Part shown: positions 1-7,031 of the stretch, one piece after another
How positions within the stretch are numbered: the first letter of the stretch is position 1
Layout of the letters: each line of letters starts with the position of its first letter
NCBI GenBank assembly: GCA_022574315.1
Contig: JACZSH010000050.1
Location: 1 to 10,117 of the forward strand
Length of the DNA stretch: 10,117 nt
DNA from: Chloroflexota bacterium
GTDB lineage: Bacteria > Chloroflexota > Dehalococcoidia > Dehalococcoidales > RBG-16-60-22
Reading direction: 5' to 3'
The notes under the pieces: generated by a model
What the model was told of the DNA's origin: nothing
The model's database searches: none
Seen by the model: only the letters and a program-made list of their open reading frames with translations
Program-made: the position numbers and the translations under genes

Positions 1-1376
1 AAATCGTCCAGCTGATAACAGCCGGAAACCATCCCGTGCCGGGGGGCAGTAATGCAGTCACTGAAAGTCCGGCAAATTTTCCGCCGCTGCAAAGGCCGGC
101 CGGCCAGTATATCAGTCGTAATTTCAGGATAACTCAGGAGCACCCGCCCCAAACCGACGAAGTCTGCCTGGCCGGTACGAATTACATTCTGGGCAACATT
201 GGGTAGCCATTCCTGGAGATACGAGTAACCGCTGCCAATAAAAACGAGGGAGGGACGTGCGTGTTTCAGCTGGGCACAGACATTAATCAAACGCGCCACG
301 CCGGCCAGCGGGTCCTCGGGAGGCAGGTATCCGTCTGACGGAGGGAACAGGGCCGGTCTCTGTATATGCGGATTATGATAAGGGTTGCCCGCCGAAAAGC
401 AGATAAGTTTGACTCCCAAGTCCGTCAGTAAATCGAGCAGCGCCAGTGGTTCAGTCAGGTCAACCACCAGCCCGGATTCATCGCTCCCAAAGGCATAACG
501 GGAAGCTCCGGTCTCCGGCGGCACCGGCTCGCCGCGCCCGTCTTTACCAAGCTGAAAAGGAATGAAGTCAAATACGCTAAGCCGGACTCCAATATGAAGT
601 CCGGGTGCTTCAGCACGGATTCCCGCCACAATTTCCCGCAGAAACCGGGTCCGGTTTTCCAGACTGCCCCCGTACCTGCCCGGCCTGTCCACCGCACTGA
701 GAAACTCATGGCCCAGGTAACCATGACAGTGCTTGACATCGACAAAGTCAAAACCAGCCGATTGAGCCAGCACCGCGGCCTGGATAAAATCATCGACCAC
801 CGCCTTTATTTCTTCATCGGTCATCAACGGTGTCTCCGGGGCCAGTCCGAATTTTCTATCCAGCACGGGGTGATGGTATAAAATTTTTGGCTCCAGTCCC
901 TTTTCCCGGTTGGGACGCGAGAAACGGCCGGAATGGGTCAGCTGCAATCCTATGAATAAATCATGGCTCGTGCCGAAGTGTTTAACATGGGTATCCACCA
1001 GTATCTCACGCAGTCGGGCTATTTCCCCGGCCGTCTCCTTGAGAATCATCAACTGGTTTGGATTGCCCCGACCATCCGGCCGGACGGCAGCGGCTTCTCC
1101 TCCCCAAATCATCTTGGCCCCACTGAGTCCAAAGTGCTCCCAGCGCCGTCGGGTCAACTCCGTGGGACGTCCATCAAGGGTGCCATCCCACCCTTCAAGC
1201 GGCAACACGGCAAAGCGATTCCCGATGACTTTATCCCCGAACTGGTAAGGCTGAGCCAGTGGCGCGTCGGCACCATCCTGAACCGTCTCATCAAAGGGTA
1301 AAGAGACGCCTATTTCATTCAGATAGGCTTTAAATTCCTGAATCGTCTTCAAGGACGCAATACGCCGAATCACCAT
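1..1376 (-). CDS. NADH:flavin oxidoreductase, Old Yellow Enzyme family (partial, C-terminus off the left edge)
   Basis: I translated this open frame by hand; 458 codons are present and it continues past base 1. It is an FMN-binding TIM barrel of the OYE / 2,4-dienoyl-CoA reductase type. Visible family blocks are the N-terminal GRPTELTRRRW region, an active-site stretch KHCHGYLGHEFLS (residues 215-227) with Tyr220 at the usual proton-donor position, and RYGGSLENRTRF just after it. Near the end Cys435, Cys441 and Cys453 sit where iron-sulfur OYE members place cluster ligands, but the spacing is unusual. The first His of the family HxxH pair is Lys215 here, while His218 is kept. The ATG at 1374-1376 follows an AGGGGAG site (1384-1390, complement) by 7 bases. 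It is divergent from the gntR-TRAP block and is probably under the same regulator. Likely role: NAD(P)H-linked reduction of an activated C=C bond; substrate unknown. Confidence 0.88.
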   Translation of the reverse strand, partial: MVIRRIASLKTIQEFKAYLNEIGVSLPFDETVQDGADAPLAQPYQFGDKVIGNRFAVLPLEGWDGTLDGRPTELTRRRWEHFGLSGAKMIWGGEAAAVRPDGRGNPNQLMILKETAGEIARLREILVDTHVKHFGTSHDLFIGLQLTHSGRFSRPNREKGLEPKILYHHPVLDRKFGLAPETPLMTDEEIKAVVDDFIQAAVLAQSAGFDFVDVKHCHGYLGHEFLSAVDRPGRYGGSLENRTRFLREIVAGIRAEAPGLHIGVRLSVFDFIPFQLGKDGRGEPVPPETGASRYAFGSDESGLVVDLTEPLALLDLLTDLGVKLICFSAGNPYHNPHIQRPALFPPSDGYLPPEDPLAGVARLINVCAQLKHARPSLVFIGSGYSYLQEWLPNVAQNVIRTGQADFVGLGRVLLSYPEITTDILAGRPLQRRKICRTFSDCITAPRHGMVSGCYQLDD

Positions 1377-1408
1377 TTAACATCTCCCCTCTTTATCCCG
1401 GCGAGTCC

Positions 1409-1437
1409 ATTATCTACCATTACCCGCAAAAAGTTAA
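1409..1437 (-). promoter_or_regulatory. Candidate sigma-70 promoter for the flavin oxidoreductase gene
   Basis: Read on the minus strand, TTAACT (1437-1432) and GATAAT (1414-1409) are separated by 17 bases. That is four of six and five of six matches to the -35 and -10 consensus. It would give a leader of about 25-30 bases before the ATG at 1376. It is the best leftward candidate in the divergent gap but is much weaker than the rightward one. Confidence 0.4.
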
Positions 1438-1529
1438 CTCCATATAAATATGCAAGGTATAAATACCGTGGTCATTCTCGCTGAATTGTACCATACCGAA
1501 TTCGAATGCAGGATATATCAAAAAATAAC

Positions 1530-1558
1530 TTGACAAGGCGCCCGTGTCCATATATAAT
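1530..1558 (+). promoter_or_regulatory. Consensus sigma-70 promoter for gntR and the downstream genes
   Basis: TTGACA (1530-1535) and TATAAT (1553-1558) match the -35 and -10 consensus exactly, with a 17-base spacer. Transcription would start near 1565, giving a leader of about 60 bases before the gntR ATG at 1624. An unregulated promoter this perfect would be very strong, which fits its being held down by the palindrome just downstream. Confidence 0.8.
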
Positions 1559-1572
1559 CAGCACATTATTCG

Positions 1573-1593
1573 ATATGATATAATATATCATAT
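1573..1593 (+). promoter_or_regulatory. Perfect 21-bp palindrome, probable GntR operator
   Basis: The arms ATATGATATA and TATATCATAT are perfect reverse complements around a single central A. The site lies about 8-28 bases after the expected start point of the consensus promoter and 31 bases before gntR. GntR/FCD regulators are dimers that bind short AT-rich palindromes, often in their own promoter. A bound dimer here would block initiation or early elongation. That this regulator binds here is inference from position and symmetry. Confidence 0.6.
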
Positions 1594-1623
1594 ATTCTTC
1601 CATACCGGGAGGTTCAAACTTAC

Positions 1624-2427
1624 ATGTCGCTTCAAGTGCCCCCTCTTAGAGACGTCTCTGAACATCGTACCATGCGGCAGATGGTGGTAGAGAAAGTGCG
1701 CCAGGCGATTACGCAGGGACGGCTGACCCCCGGTCAAAAATTAGTTTATGCTGACCTGGCCAGGGAAATCAACGTCAGCGTTACTCCCGTCCGAGAGGCC
1801 ATGAAGACTCTGGAAGCTCTGGGGCTGGTCACCATACGTCCTTACCGGACAGCCTACGTTTCATACCTAACGGCTGATGAAATCCAGCAGATATACGCGC
1901 TGCGGAAATTGTTGGAAGGTCTGGCCACCCGGTCGGCTGCCGAGCGCACCAGCCAGGAAGAACTCTCTCGTTTACGCCGGGTTCTCGAGACCCAGGACGG
2001 GGAAATTAATGTTCTGACCAGCAGTAACGACGATACCGCCAGGTCAAACGCAATCGTTTCTCTGCAACGCCTGCACGACGAATTCCACATGAGTCTCTAT
2101 GCCGCCTCCGGCAACAAATATCTTTATCATCTCATCGGGCTTCTGAGGAGCCATCTCAGTACCTATTTCCCGGTTATCAACCGATATTCTATCAGCCGGG
2201 TTAACGAAGCACGCCGTGAGCATTTTAATATTCTAACCGCCTGTGAACAAAGAAATCCGGAACTGGCGGAAAGGCTTATGCAGGAACATCTGGCACAGAC
2301 AGTGGCGGTGCTTCTTGAGCACATAAAGACCAGCCCTTCACCGGGCGCTCCCGCCGGTAACAGGGAAGATGAGAGCAAGGTTAGCGACATCATGGACGCC
2401 GTTCTCTATCAAAATCAGAAGATTTAA
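1624..2427 (+). CDS. GntR-family transcriptional regulator, FadR/FCD subfamily
   Basis: This 267-residue protein has an N-terminal winged helix-turn-helix of GntR type (about residues 15-80; VREAMKTLEALGLVTIRPYR is the recognition helix and wing). It is followed by an all-helical FCD ligand-binding domain (about 85-233). FCD metal/ligand positions are visible: His155 in HDEFH, His200 in REH and His222 in QEH. The acidic ligand usually four residues before the FH histidine is His151 here, with Asp152 next to it. A tail of about 35 residues after the FCD domain looks disordered. The ATG lies 11 bases after GGGAGG (1607-1612). FCD regulators typically sense carboxylates or sugar acids and repress neighbouring catabolic and uptake genes. 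With a TRAP transporter next door, the likely effector is the imported acid or a breakdown product. Confidence 0.93.
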   Translation: MSLQVPPLRDVSEHRTMRQMVVEKVRQAITQGRLTPGQKLVYADLAREINVSVTPVREAMKTLEALGLVTIRPYRTAYVSYLTADEIQQIYALRKLLEGLATRSAAERTSQEELSRLRRVLETQDGEINVLTSSNDDTARSNAIVSLQRLHDEFHMSLYAASGNKYLYHLIGLLRSHLSTYFPVINRYSISRVNEARREHFNILTACEQRNPELAERLMQEHLAQTVAVLLEHIKTSPSPGAPAGNREDESKVSDIMDAVLYQNQKI

Positions 2428-2530
2428 TCATGAACAATATCTCGCCCCGCTGACACTGTGAGAAAGGAGGTGGTATTTCTAAGGACTCTGAATTAACCAG
2501 ATGAAAGAAAAAAGAGGCACAATCGGATTT

Positions 2531-2537
2531 AAGGAGG
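2531..2537 (+). promoter_or_regulatory. Shine-Dalgarno site that fixes the dctP start at 2543
   Basis: AAGGAGG sits 5 bases before the ATG at 2543. An in-frame ATG at 2501 would add 14 charged residues in front of the signal peptide and has no ribosome site before it. The 2543 start gives a normal lipoprotein signal sequence. Confidence 0.85.
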
Positions 2538-2542
2538 ATAAG

Positions 2543-3664
2543 ATGAAACTCAAGCTATTATTTGTTTTTTTGGCAGTACTACTGGTGGGAAGTCTCGTTG
2601 CCGCCTGTGCCGCGCCAGCACCCGCCCCGGCTCCCGCACCGGCTCCCGCTCCAGCCCCGGCACCCGCCCCCGCCCCCACACCAGCACCCGCACCAGCCCC
2701 GGCTCAGGCACCGGTGGCCTCTACTGAGACAGCGGAATGGATTCTCAACTTTATGGGCGGTCCCGATCATACCGCCGATGCTTATGCCTTTGCTCCCGGC
2801 GGTTTTCTAGAGAGCTATGTATGGGAGAAAAGCAATGGCCGCTTCAAGATTACGGTTCGAGAAATGATGGTGCCAGATGATCAGGCACACGATTTGTTAG
2901 CCTCAGGTGATGTCCAGTTGTCAGATTTTCCCGCCTCCGATATAAGCGGCACCTGGCCAATTCTGGACTGGGAGTCTCTGCCCTTCCGCTTCAACAACCT
3001 GCAGGAAGTGCAGGCCGCCTCGAAAGACCCTGAGTTGCACGCGCTTGTGCAGAAACAGTGGCTGGAACAGGCCGGCCTGGTGTATCTTGGCAACATACCT
3101 GCCGGCACCATGAAGTATATCTATGCCGAGGAGCCGATACTCAAAGTTGAGGACTTCAAAGGGCTGAAGACAAGAGTCAGAGGTGCCACCGCGGTCAACA
3201 CCTTGAACTTACTGGGCGCCGCACCAGTATCCATCCCGGGCTCGGAAATAGCGGATGCTCTCTTCCGCGGTCTGGTCGACGCAGTCATTACCACCCTGGA
3301 CTTCGGTATGGAACAGGGGCTTCAGGATGTAGCGACGGATATCTCCGTCTGGAACGTCCAGCCGAATTTAGGGTCAGGTATCTACGCGAATCCCCAGGCT
3401 TTCAATGACCTGCCTGACGACCTGAAGCTGATACTGTTAGACGCCGGTCAGATGGCGTCAGAACTGGTATTCTATGCGGTCGTTCCGGAAGAACTGGCCT
3501 TCACGGTCTGGGTAGCCACTACTCCCCTGCAAATTGTGTATCCAGACAAAGCAGAGGTAGATAAAGCCAGAGAAATGACCAAACCGGCGATTGCTACCTG
3601 GCTGGAGATGGCCGGTCCGGACGGTCAGGCGCTTCTCGATATCTCAGCCAAGTACATAAAATAA
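2543..3664 (+). CDS. dctP: TRAP transporter solute-binding lipoprotein, DctP family
   Basis: From the ATG at 2543 the protein has 373 residues. Residues 1-22 form a lipoprotein signal peptide with lipobox LVAAC, so Cys22 is the likely lipid anchor holding the protein on the outside of the membrane. Residues 24-57 are an Ala-Pro repeat linker. The DctP fold follows from about 64 to the end: IPAGTMKYIYAEEPI, then DFKGLKTRVRG with Arg211 at the position where TRAP binding proteins usually clamp the substrate carboxylate. The motif GSEIADALFRGLVDAV is also typical of the family. It delivers a small organic acid to the DctQM permease encoded next. A lipid-anchored DctP instead of a free periplasmic one suits a single-membrane cell envelope as in Chloroflexota. 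The exact ligand cannot be read. A long hairpin separates it from dctQ. Confidence 0.93.
   Translation: MKLKLLFVFLAVLLVGSLVAACAAPAPAPAPAPAPAPAPAPAPAPTPAPAPAPAQAPVASTETAEWILNFMGGPDHTADAYAFAPGGFLESYVWEKSNGRFKITVREMMVPDDQAHDLLASGDVQLSDFPASDISGTWPILDWESLPFRFNNLQEVQAASKDPELHALVQKQWLEQAGLVYLGNIPAGTMKYIYAEEPILKVEDFKGLKTRVRGATAVNTLNLLGAAPVSIPGSEIADALFRGLVDAVITTLDFGMEQGLQDVATDISVWNVQPNLGSGIYANPQAFNDLPDDLKLILLDAGQMASELVFYAVVPEELAFTVWVATTPLQIVYPDKAEVDKAREMTKPAIATWLEMAGPDGQALLDISAKYIK
2612..2713 (+). repeat. Ala-Pro dipeptide repeat coding region (linker of DctP)
   Basis: Eleven consecutive Ala-Pro units (residues 24-45), one Thr-Pro, three more Ala-Pro, then Ala-Gln and a final Ala-Pro. All four synonymous codons of both amino acids are mixed, so this is not a clean DNA hexamer repeat. 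The dipeptide pattern appears to be kept at protein level as a stiff spacer between the lipid anchor and the binding domain. Confidence 0.9.
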
Positions 3665-3684
3665 AAAACAGCGTTATAAGAACC

Positions 3685-3734
3685 GTTGTCGGGAGGTATG
3701 CCGTAAGGGATAACCTGGTATGCCTCCCGACAAC
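3685..3734 (+). other. Long stable hairpin between dctP and dctQ (mRNA processing or attenuation element)
   Basis: Arms 3685-3702 and 3717-3734 pair over 18 bases (16 Watson-Crick and two G-U pairs in RNA) around a 14-base loop. The core GTTGTCGGGAGG / CCTCCCGACAAC is perfect. It is followed by six A, not T, so it is not a standard rho-independent terminator for rightward transcription. In binding-protein transport operons such hairpins commonly protect the 3' end of the binding-protein message and give more of it than of the permease; that role here is inference. Confidence 0.7.
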
Positions 3735-3788
3735 AAAAAATCGGCATTCTCAAAACGTAAGCGCAGAAATGCGAGGTGACAGGTACAG

Positions 3789-4322
3789 GTGAGAAAACTA
3801 CTGGGTTTCCTGGATAATCTTATTGACCGAATCGTGGTCATCGGCGGACACGTGGCTGCGGTTCTCATCGTTGTCATATTATTTCTAACCATGTATGAGA
3901 TAGTCTTGAGGTACGTGTTCAATAACGCCCCCATGCTTGCCGATGAACTTGCCGCCTATATGCTGGTAGCGGTGGTGGCTTTGGGCCTGGCCTACCGCTG
4001 GCGTGAAGGAGGACACGTACGTGTTGAGGCTTTAGTCAGCCGGCTGCCGGGGCAAGCGCAATACTGGCTGAGGTTATTCACTCTGAGCGCCGTGTTCTTC
4101 TTTACCGTCATGGTCACCATAGGGTCGTTTACCGTTATCGGGCGAACCATGCAGTATGGCCTGATGTCTAACTCATGGCTGCGGGTACCACTGATATGGC
4201 CCCAGTTGTCTATACCCTACGGTTTTGTTCTACTGTCGGCATATATCCTGTGCGTCATAGGCCGTCACCTGGCAAAGCACGGCAAATTGCGAGCGGCAAA
4301 CTGGAGGAACCTGGATGAGTGA
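3789..4322 (+). CDS. dctQ: TRAP transporter small permease subunit, DctQ family
   Basis: A 177-residue membrane protein with four hydrophobic segments at about residues 21-44, 49-71, 92-114 and 139-160, the normal DctQ layout. Family features include a conserved acidic residue in the ADELAAY segment (Glu53) and the basic turn RWREGGHVRVEALVSRLP after helix 2. DctQ forms the membrane complex with DctM that takes up acid delivered by DctP, driven by a sodium or proton gradient. The start is GTG at 3789, with GAGGTG at 3773-3778. An in-frame TGA at 3777-3779 rules out a longer protein, and the next Met (residue 35) lies inside helix 1. Its last 8 bases overlap the start of dctM, indicating translational coupling. 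Confidence 0.9.
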   Translation: MRKLLGFLDNLIDRIVVIGGHVAAVLIVVILFLTMYEIVLRYVFNNAPMLADELAAYMLVAVVALGLAYRWREGGHVRVEALVSRLPGQAQYWLRLFTLSAVFFFTVMVTIGSFTVIGRTMQYGLMSNSWLRVPLIWPQLSIPYGFVLLSAYILCVIGRHLAKHGKLRAANWRNLDE

Positions 4323-5625
4323 AGCAGGAATGAGCCTGGGTGTTCAGGCCCTTATAATTTTTGGCACTATGCTGTTGTTCCTGTTACTGGGAGCCGAGAT
4401 ATTTGCCGCCATTGGCCTGGGAGCGCTGGTGGGTTTAATGCTGTTTATAAATCAGGGTCCCGATCACTTTGCCCGGTCGATGTGGAACTGGGTAAATAGC
4501 TTCACACTGACCGCGGTGCCGCTCTTTATTTTCATGGGCGCCATGCTTGCGCATAGTGGCGTGATACGACTACTTTTCCGGGGCGCCGATAAAATCATTA
4601 ACTTTTTACCCGGCGGAATGGCCGCTTCCAGCCTGGTGGCCAGTGGCATCTTCGGCGCCATATCCGGCTCCAGCATTGCTTCGGTAGCCGCCTTCGGCAC
4701 TTCGGTGCTGCCTGAAATGGAAAGGCTTGGCTATAAGCCTAGCATAGCTATAGGCAGCGTGGTGATGGGGGGTACGCTCAGCGTACTGATTCCGCCCAGC
4801 GTAATCCTCATTGCTTACGGCGCTTACATGGGGCTGTCAATACCCCGTCTTTTTGCCGCCGGGCTGATACCGGGAATAATCCTAATGTTGCTCTATATTA
4901 TTACCGTTGTCATCATCGCCAAGGTCAGACCTGATTTGTGTCCGCCGAAAATAAAATACAGTATTAAAGAAAAGCTAGGCGGGTTTATAGATATCGCTCC
5001 GGCGTTGTTTATCCTGACGGTAACGCTGGGCTCGATTTTCGCCGGTATTATGACCCCCACTGAAGCCGCCGCCTTGGGTGGTTTCCTCAGTATGTTGTTA
5101 GCCCTGGTATCCAGGACTTTGAACTTGACCAACGTCAAAGAAAGCGCTCTGACCGCGGTTAAGGTGGCGGCCATGCTGATGCCTCTTATCTTCATCGTTA
5201 AAATTATGGGTTATGTTTTCAATTACCTGGGAACCACCGAAGCCCTGGCAGCCTTCATGGCAGGCCTGCCACTGGGCAAATACGGCATATTGTTCGTCAT
5301 ATTTTTTATATACATCTTACTCGGTTTCATTATGGAAGGTATCTCCATAATGATGCTCAGCCTTGCCTTTGTCGCCCCCATCCTCACCATGCTGGGCTTT
5401 AACTTCATCTGGTTCGGGGTCATCATGGTGGTAGTGAATGAGCTTGGTCTGGTGACACCGCCTTTCGGCTTAAACCTTTTCGCGCTGCATGCCGTGGTTC
5501 CCAAATATTCTATATTTACCATAGCCTGGGCGGCAGTACCTTTTTACCCCGCGGTACTCATCTTGCTGACACTGCTGGTGGCTTTTCCGAAGATAGTCCT
5601 GTGGCTCCCGTACCTGTTGTTCTGA
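4315..5625 (+). CDS. dctM: TRAP transporter large permease subunit, DctM family
   Basis: A 436-residue, strongly hydrophobic protein of usual DctM length with roughly a dozen membrane segments. Signature blocks are GAISGSSIASVA (114-125), LPEMERLGY (132-140), GGTLSVLIPPS (152-162), TPTEAAALG (247-255) and the C-terminal NELGLVTPPFGLNLF (375-389). It is the ion-coupled transport channel of the TRAP system. The ATG at 4315 is preceded by GGAGGA (4303-4308) inside the end of dctQ, and the two frames overlap by 8 bases. The next gene begins 70 bases on with no terminator visible, so the catabolic genes are probably co-transcribed with the transporter. Confidence 0.95.
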   Translation: MSEAGMSLGVQALIIFGTMLLFLLLGAEIFAAIGLGALVGLMLFINQGPDHFARSMWNWVNSFTLTAVPLFIFMGAMLAHSGVIRLLFRGADKIINFLPGGMAASSLVASGIFGAISGSSIASVAAFGTSVLPEMERLGYKPSIAIGSVVMGGTLSVLIPPSVILIAYGAYMGLSIPRLFAAGLIPGIILMLLYIITVVIIAKVRPDLCPPKIKYSIKEKLGGFIDIAPALFILTVTLGSIFAGIMTPTEAAALGGFLSMLLALVSRTLNLTNVKESALTAVKVAAMLMPLIFIVKIMGYVFNYLGTTEALAAFMAGLPLGKYGILFVIFFIYILLGFIMEGISIMMLSLAFVAPILTMLGFNFIWFGVIMVVVNELGLVTPPFGLNLFALHAVVPKYSIFTIAWAAVPFYPAVLILLTLLVAFPKIVLWLPYLLF

Positions 5626-5695
5626 TGTATCCACTGACTGGCTTCAGTTAAATAACACTGTCAACTGGGAAACATGTAAGGAGGAGAAAAGAAAA

Positions 5696-6982
5696 ATGGC
5701 AGACCTGAGTGTGGAGTTTTCCGGTATCAGACTCAAAAATCCGTTAATGGTCGGCGCCGGCCCAAACACAATGAATTTCCAGACATCGCTTGATTGCATG
5801 AAGGCCGGTTTCGGAGCCATTGTCATTCGCAGCCTGCATACGACTCACCTCGATGATCATAAAGAGTCCTCGAGAGGGTTCTGGAGAATCTACAGCGCCA
5901 ATAAGAACTATAAGAAATCCCTCTATTCCTTTCAGTCAACCGGAGCGCCGGCACAGCGTGTACATAAAAATGTACCACCGGGATTCGGAGGTGCCGCCGT
6001 AATGCCGACACTGGAGGAATACACCGAAGAAGTATATAAGATAACGCGCGCCGCCAAGGACTACGACTGCCGGGTAATCGCCAGTACGGGATGGTGCGGC
6101 GCCCGGCTATCTGATGAGGAAGTATGGGCGGCAGAAGCCAAAGCGATGACAGAAGCCGGTGTAGATGCCATTGAGCTGCACACCGGCCCAAGCCCGGCCA
6201 CCGAACCCGGCCGTTTTATTACCGTTGACCCACATAAGTACCTGGAAATGCCGATTAAGGTTTCAAAACAAGCCTCCAACCTCCCCATATTCCCTAAAAT
6301 CCCGGCTGACTGCTGCGACACGATTGGCATGTCAGCTTTCGCCCAAAAGGCAGGCGCGGATGGTGTGGTACCGGTGACCCGCTGGATATCGATTCCGGTC
6401 GACATTGAGAACGAGAAAGAACCTGTCTGGAGAGGGCCGGGGATTGGCGGTCCCTGGTCAGCCCCAATAATGACCGGCTTTGTGTTCCGCATGCGTCACG
6501 CTGACCAACCGATTAATTACGTGGGCGGAGGACCCGTCGGAGGATTCCCCGATTCTCCTCCGGTAACGGTACCGATTATTGCCTCGGGAGGAGTGAGGTC
6601 CGGAGCTGATGTCATCGGCTACATCATGGCCGGCGCTGACGCGGCTCAGACGTGCGTTCAAGTTATCCTGGAAGGGGTAGGCGCCGGGGGACGTATCTTG
6701 AAAGAGATGAGCGACTGGATGGACCGCAAGGGATACCAGAGGGTAAGTGATTTTCAGGGTACCCTGAAACTGGTAGGGAACAAAGACGTCCTCAGTATCC
6801 CGCAGTGGCAGCCCGTTATAGACGACAGCTTATGTAATGGCTGTAATATCTGTGTTAAATCCTGCTATAACCACGCTATGAGCCTGGTTGACAATAAAGC
6901 ACGGGTTGACGACAGCTACTGCGAAGGATGCCGCACCTGTTATTACGTCTGCCCCACAAACGCTATCTCTCTTAAGGGATAA
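5696..6982 (+). CDS. Dihydroorotate/dihydropyrimidine dehydrogenase-like flavoprotein fused to a 2[4Fe-4S] ferredoxin domain (PreA-like)
   Basis: A 428-residue protein. Residues about 1-340 are a DHOD-type FMN TIM barrel: LKNPLMVGAGPN at the start, KAGFGAIVIRS at 36-46, and IIASGGVRSGADVIGYIMAGA (294-314) as the FMN-phosphate loop. Residues 372-428 form a ferredoxin domain with two cluster motifs, Cys380/383/386/390 and Cys409/412/415/419, the last in CP. The domain order matches PreA, the catalytic subunit of bacterial dihydropyrimidine dehydrogenase. However, the loop that normally reads like N-x-S-C-P is ELHTGPSPATEPGR here (160-173), with no catalytic Cys and no Asn, and the usual FMN-contact Lys is Arg45. 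A pyrimidine substrate is therefore doubtful; a related redox reaction on the imported compound is more likely. No PreT-like NAD(P)H partner is visible, so electrons may go to or come from a ferredoxin. The ribosome site is AAGGAGGA (5678-5685). Confidence 0.85.
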   Translation: MADLSVEFSGIRLKNPLMVGAGPNTMNFQTSLDCMKAGFGAIVIRSLHTTHLDDHKESSRGFWRIYSANKNYKKSLYSFQSTGAPAQRVHKNVPPGFGGAAVMPTLEEYTEEVYKITRAAKDYDCRVIASTGWCGARLSDEEVWAAEAKAMTEAGVDAIELHTGPSPATEPGRFITVDPHKYLEMPIKVSKQASNLPIFPKIPADCCDTIGMSAFAQKAGADGVVPVTRWISIPVDIENEKEPVWRGPGIGGPWSAPIMTGFVFRMRHADQPINYVGGGPVGGFPDSPPVTVPIIASGGVRSGADVIGYIMAGADAAQTCVQVILEGVGAGGRILKEMSDWMDRKGYQRVSDFQGTLKLVGNKDVLSIPQWQPVIDDSLCNGCNICVKSCYNHAMSLVDNKARVDDSYCEGCRTCYYVCPTNAISLKG

Positions 6983-7031
6983 AGAATGAGATTGCGCTAC
7001 AACGCCGTTTCAATTTAAGTCCAATACCTGA

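Noticed and set aside
455..1301. Several open frames of about 95-112 codons on both strands within the first 1.3 kb
   Set aside because: The long minus-strand frame from 1376 encodes a recognisable OYE-family protein throughout. The others are shadows with low-complexity or unfamiliar translations.
2501..2542. Longer start for dctP at the ATG at 2501
   Set aside because: There is no ribosome site before it, and it would place charged residues before the signal peptide. The 2543 ATG has an ideal site and gives a normal lipoprotein signal.
2479..2679. Minus-strand frame rich in Gly-Ala repeats
   Set aside because: It is the antisense reading of the Ala-Pro linker of DctP and has no support as a gene.
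2612..2713. Tandem repeat DNA or CRISPR-like array
   Set aside because: Units are 6 bp codon pairs inside a gene with mixed synonymous codons and no spacers.
3685..3740. Rho-independent terminator after dctP
   Set aside because: The stem is strong but is followed by A residues in the rightward direction, and dctQM clearly belongs with dctP. Leftward there is no T run next to the stem either.
5633..5650. Short inverted repeat ACTGA / TCAGT after dctM as a terminator
   Set aside because: The stem is only five base pairs with no T tract.
5696..6982. Naming the gene pyrD or preA
   Set aside because: The catalytic loop cysteine and substrate Asn are absent and the neighbours are not pyrimidine genes, so a specific symbol would mislead.
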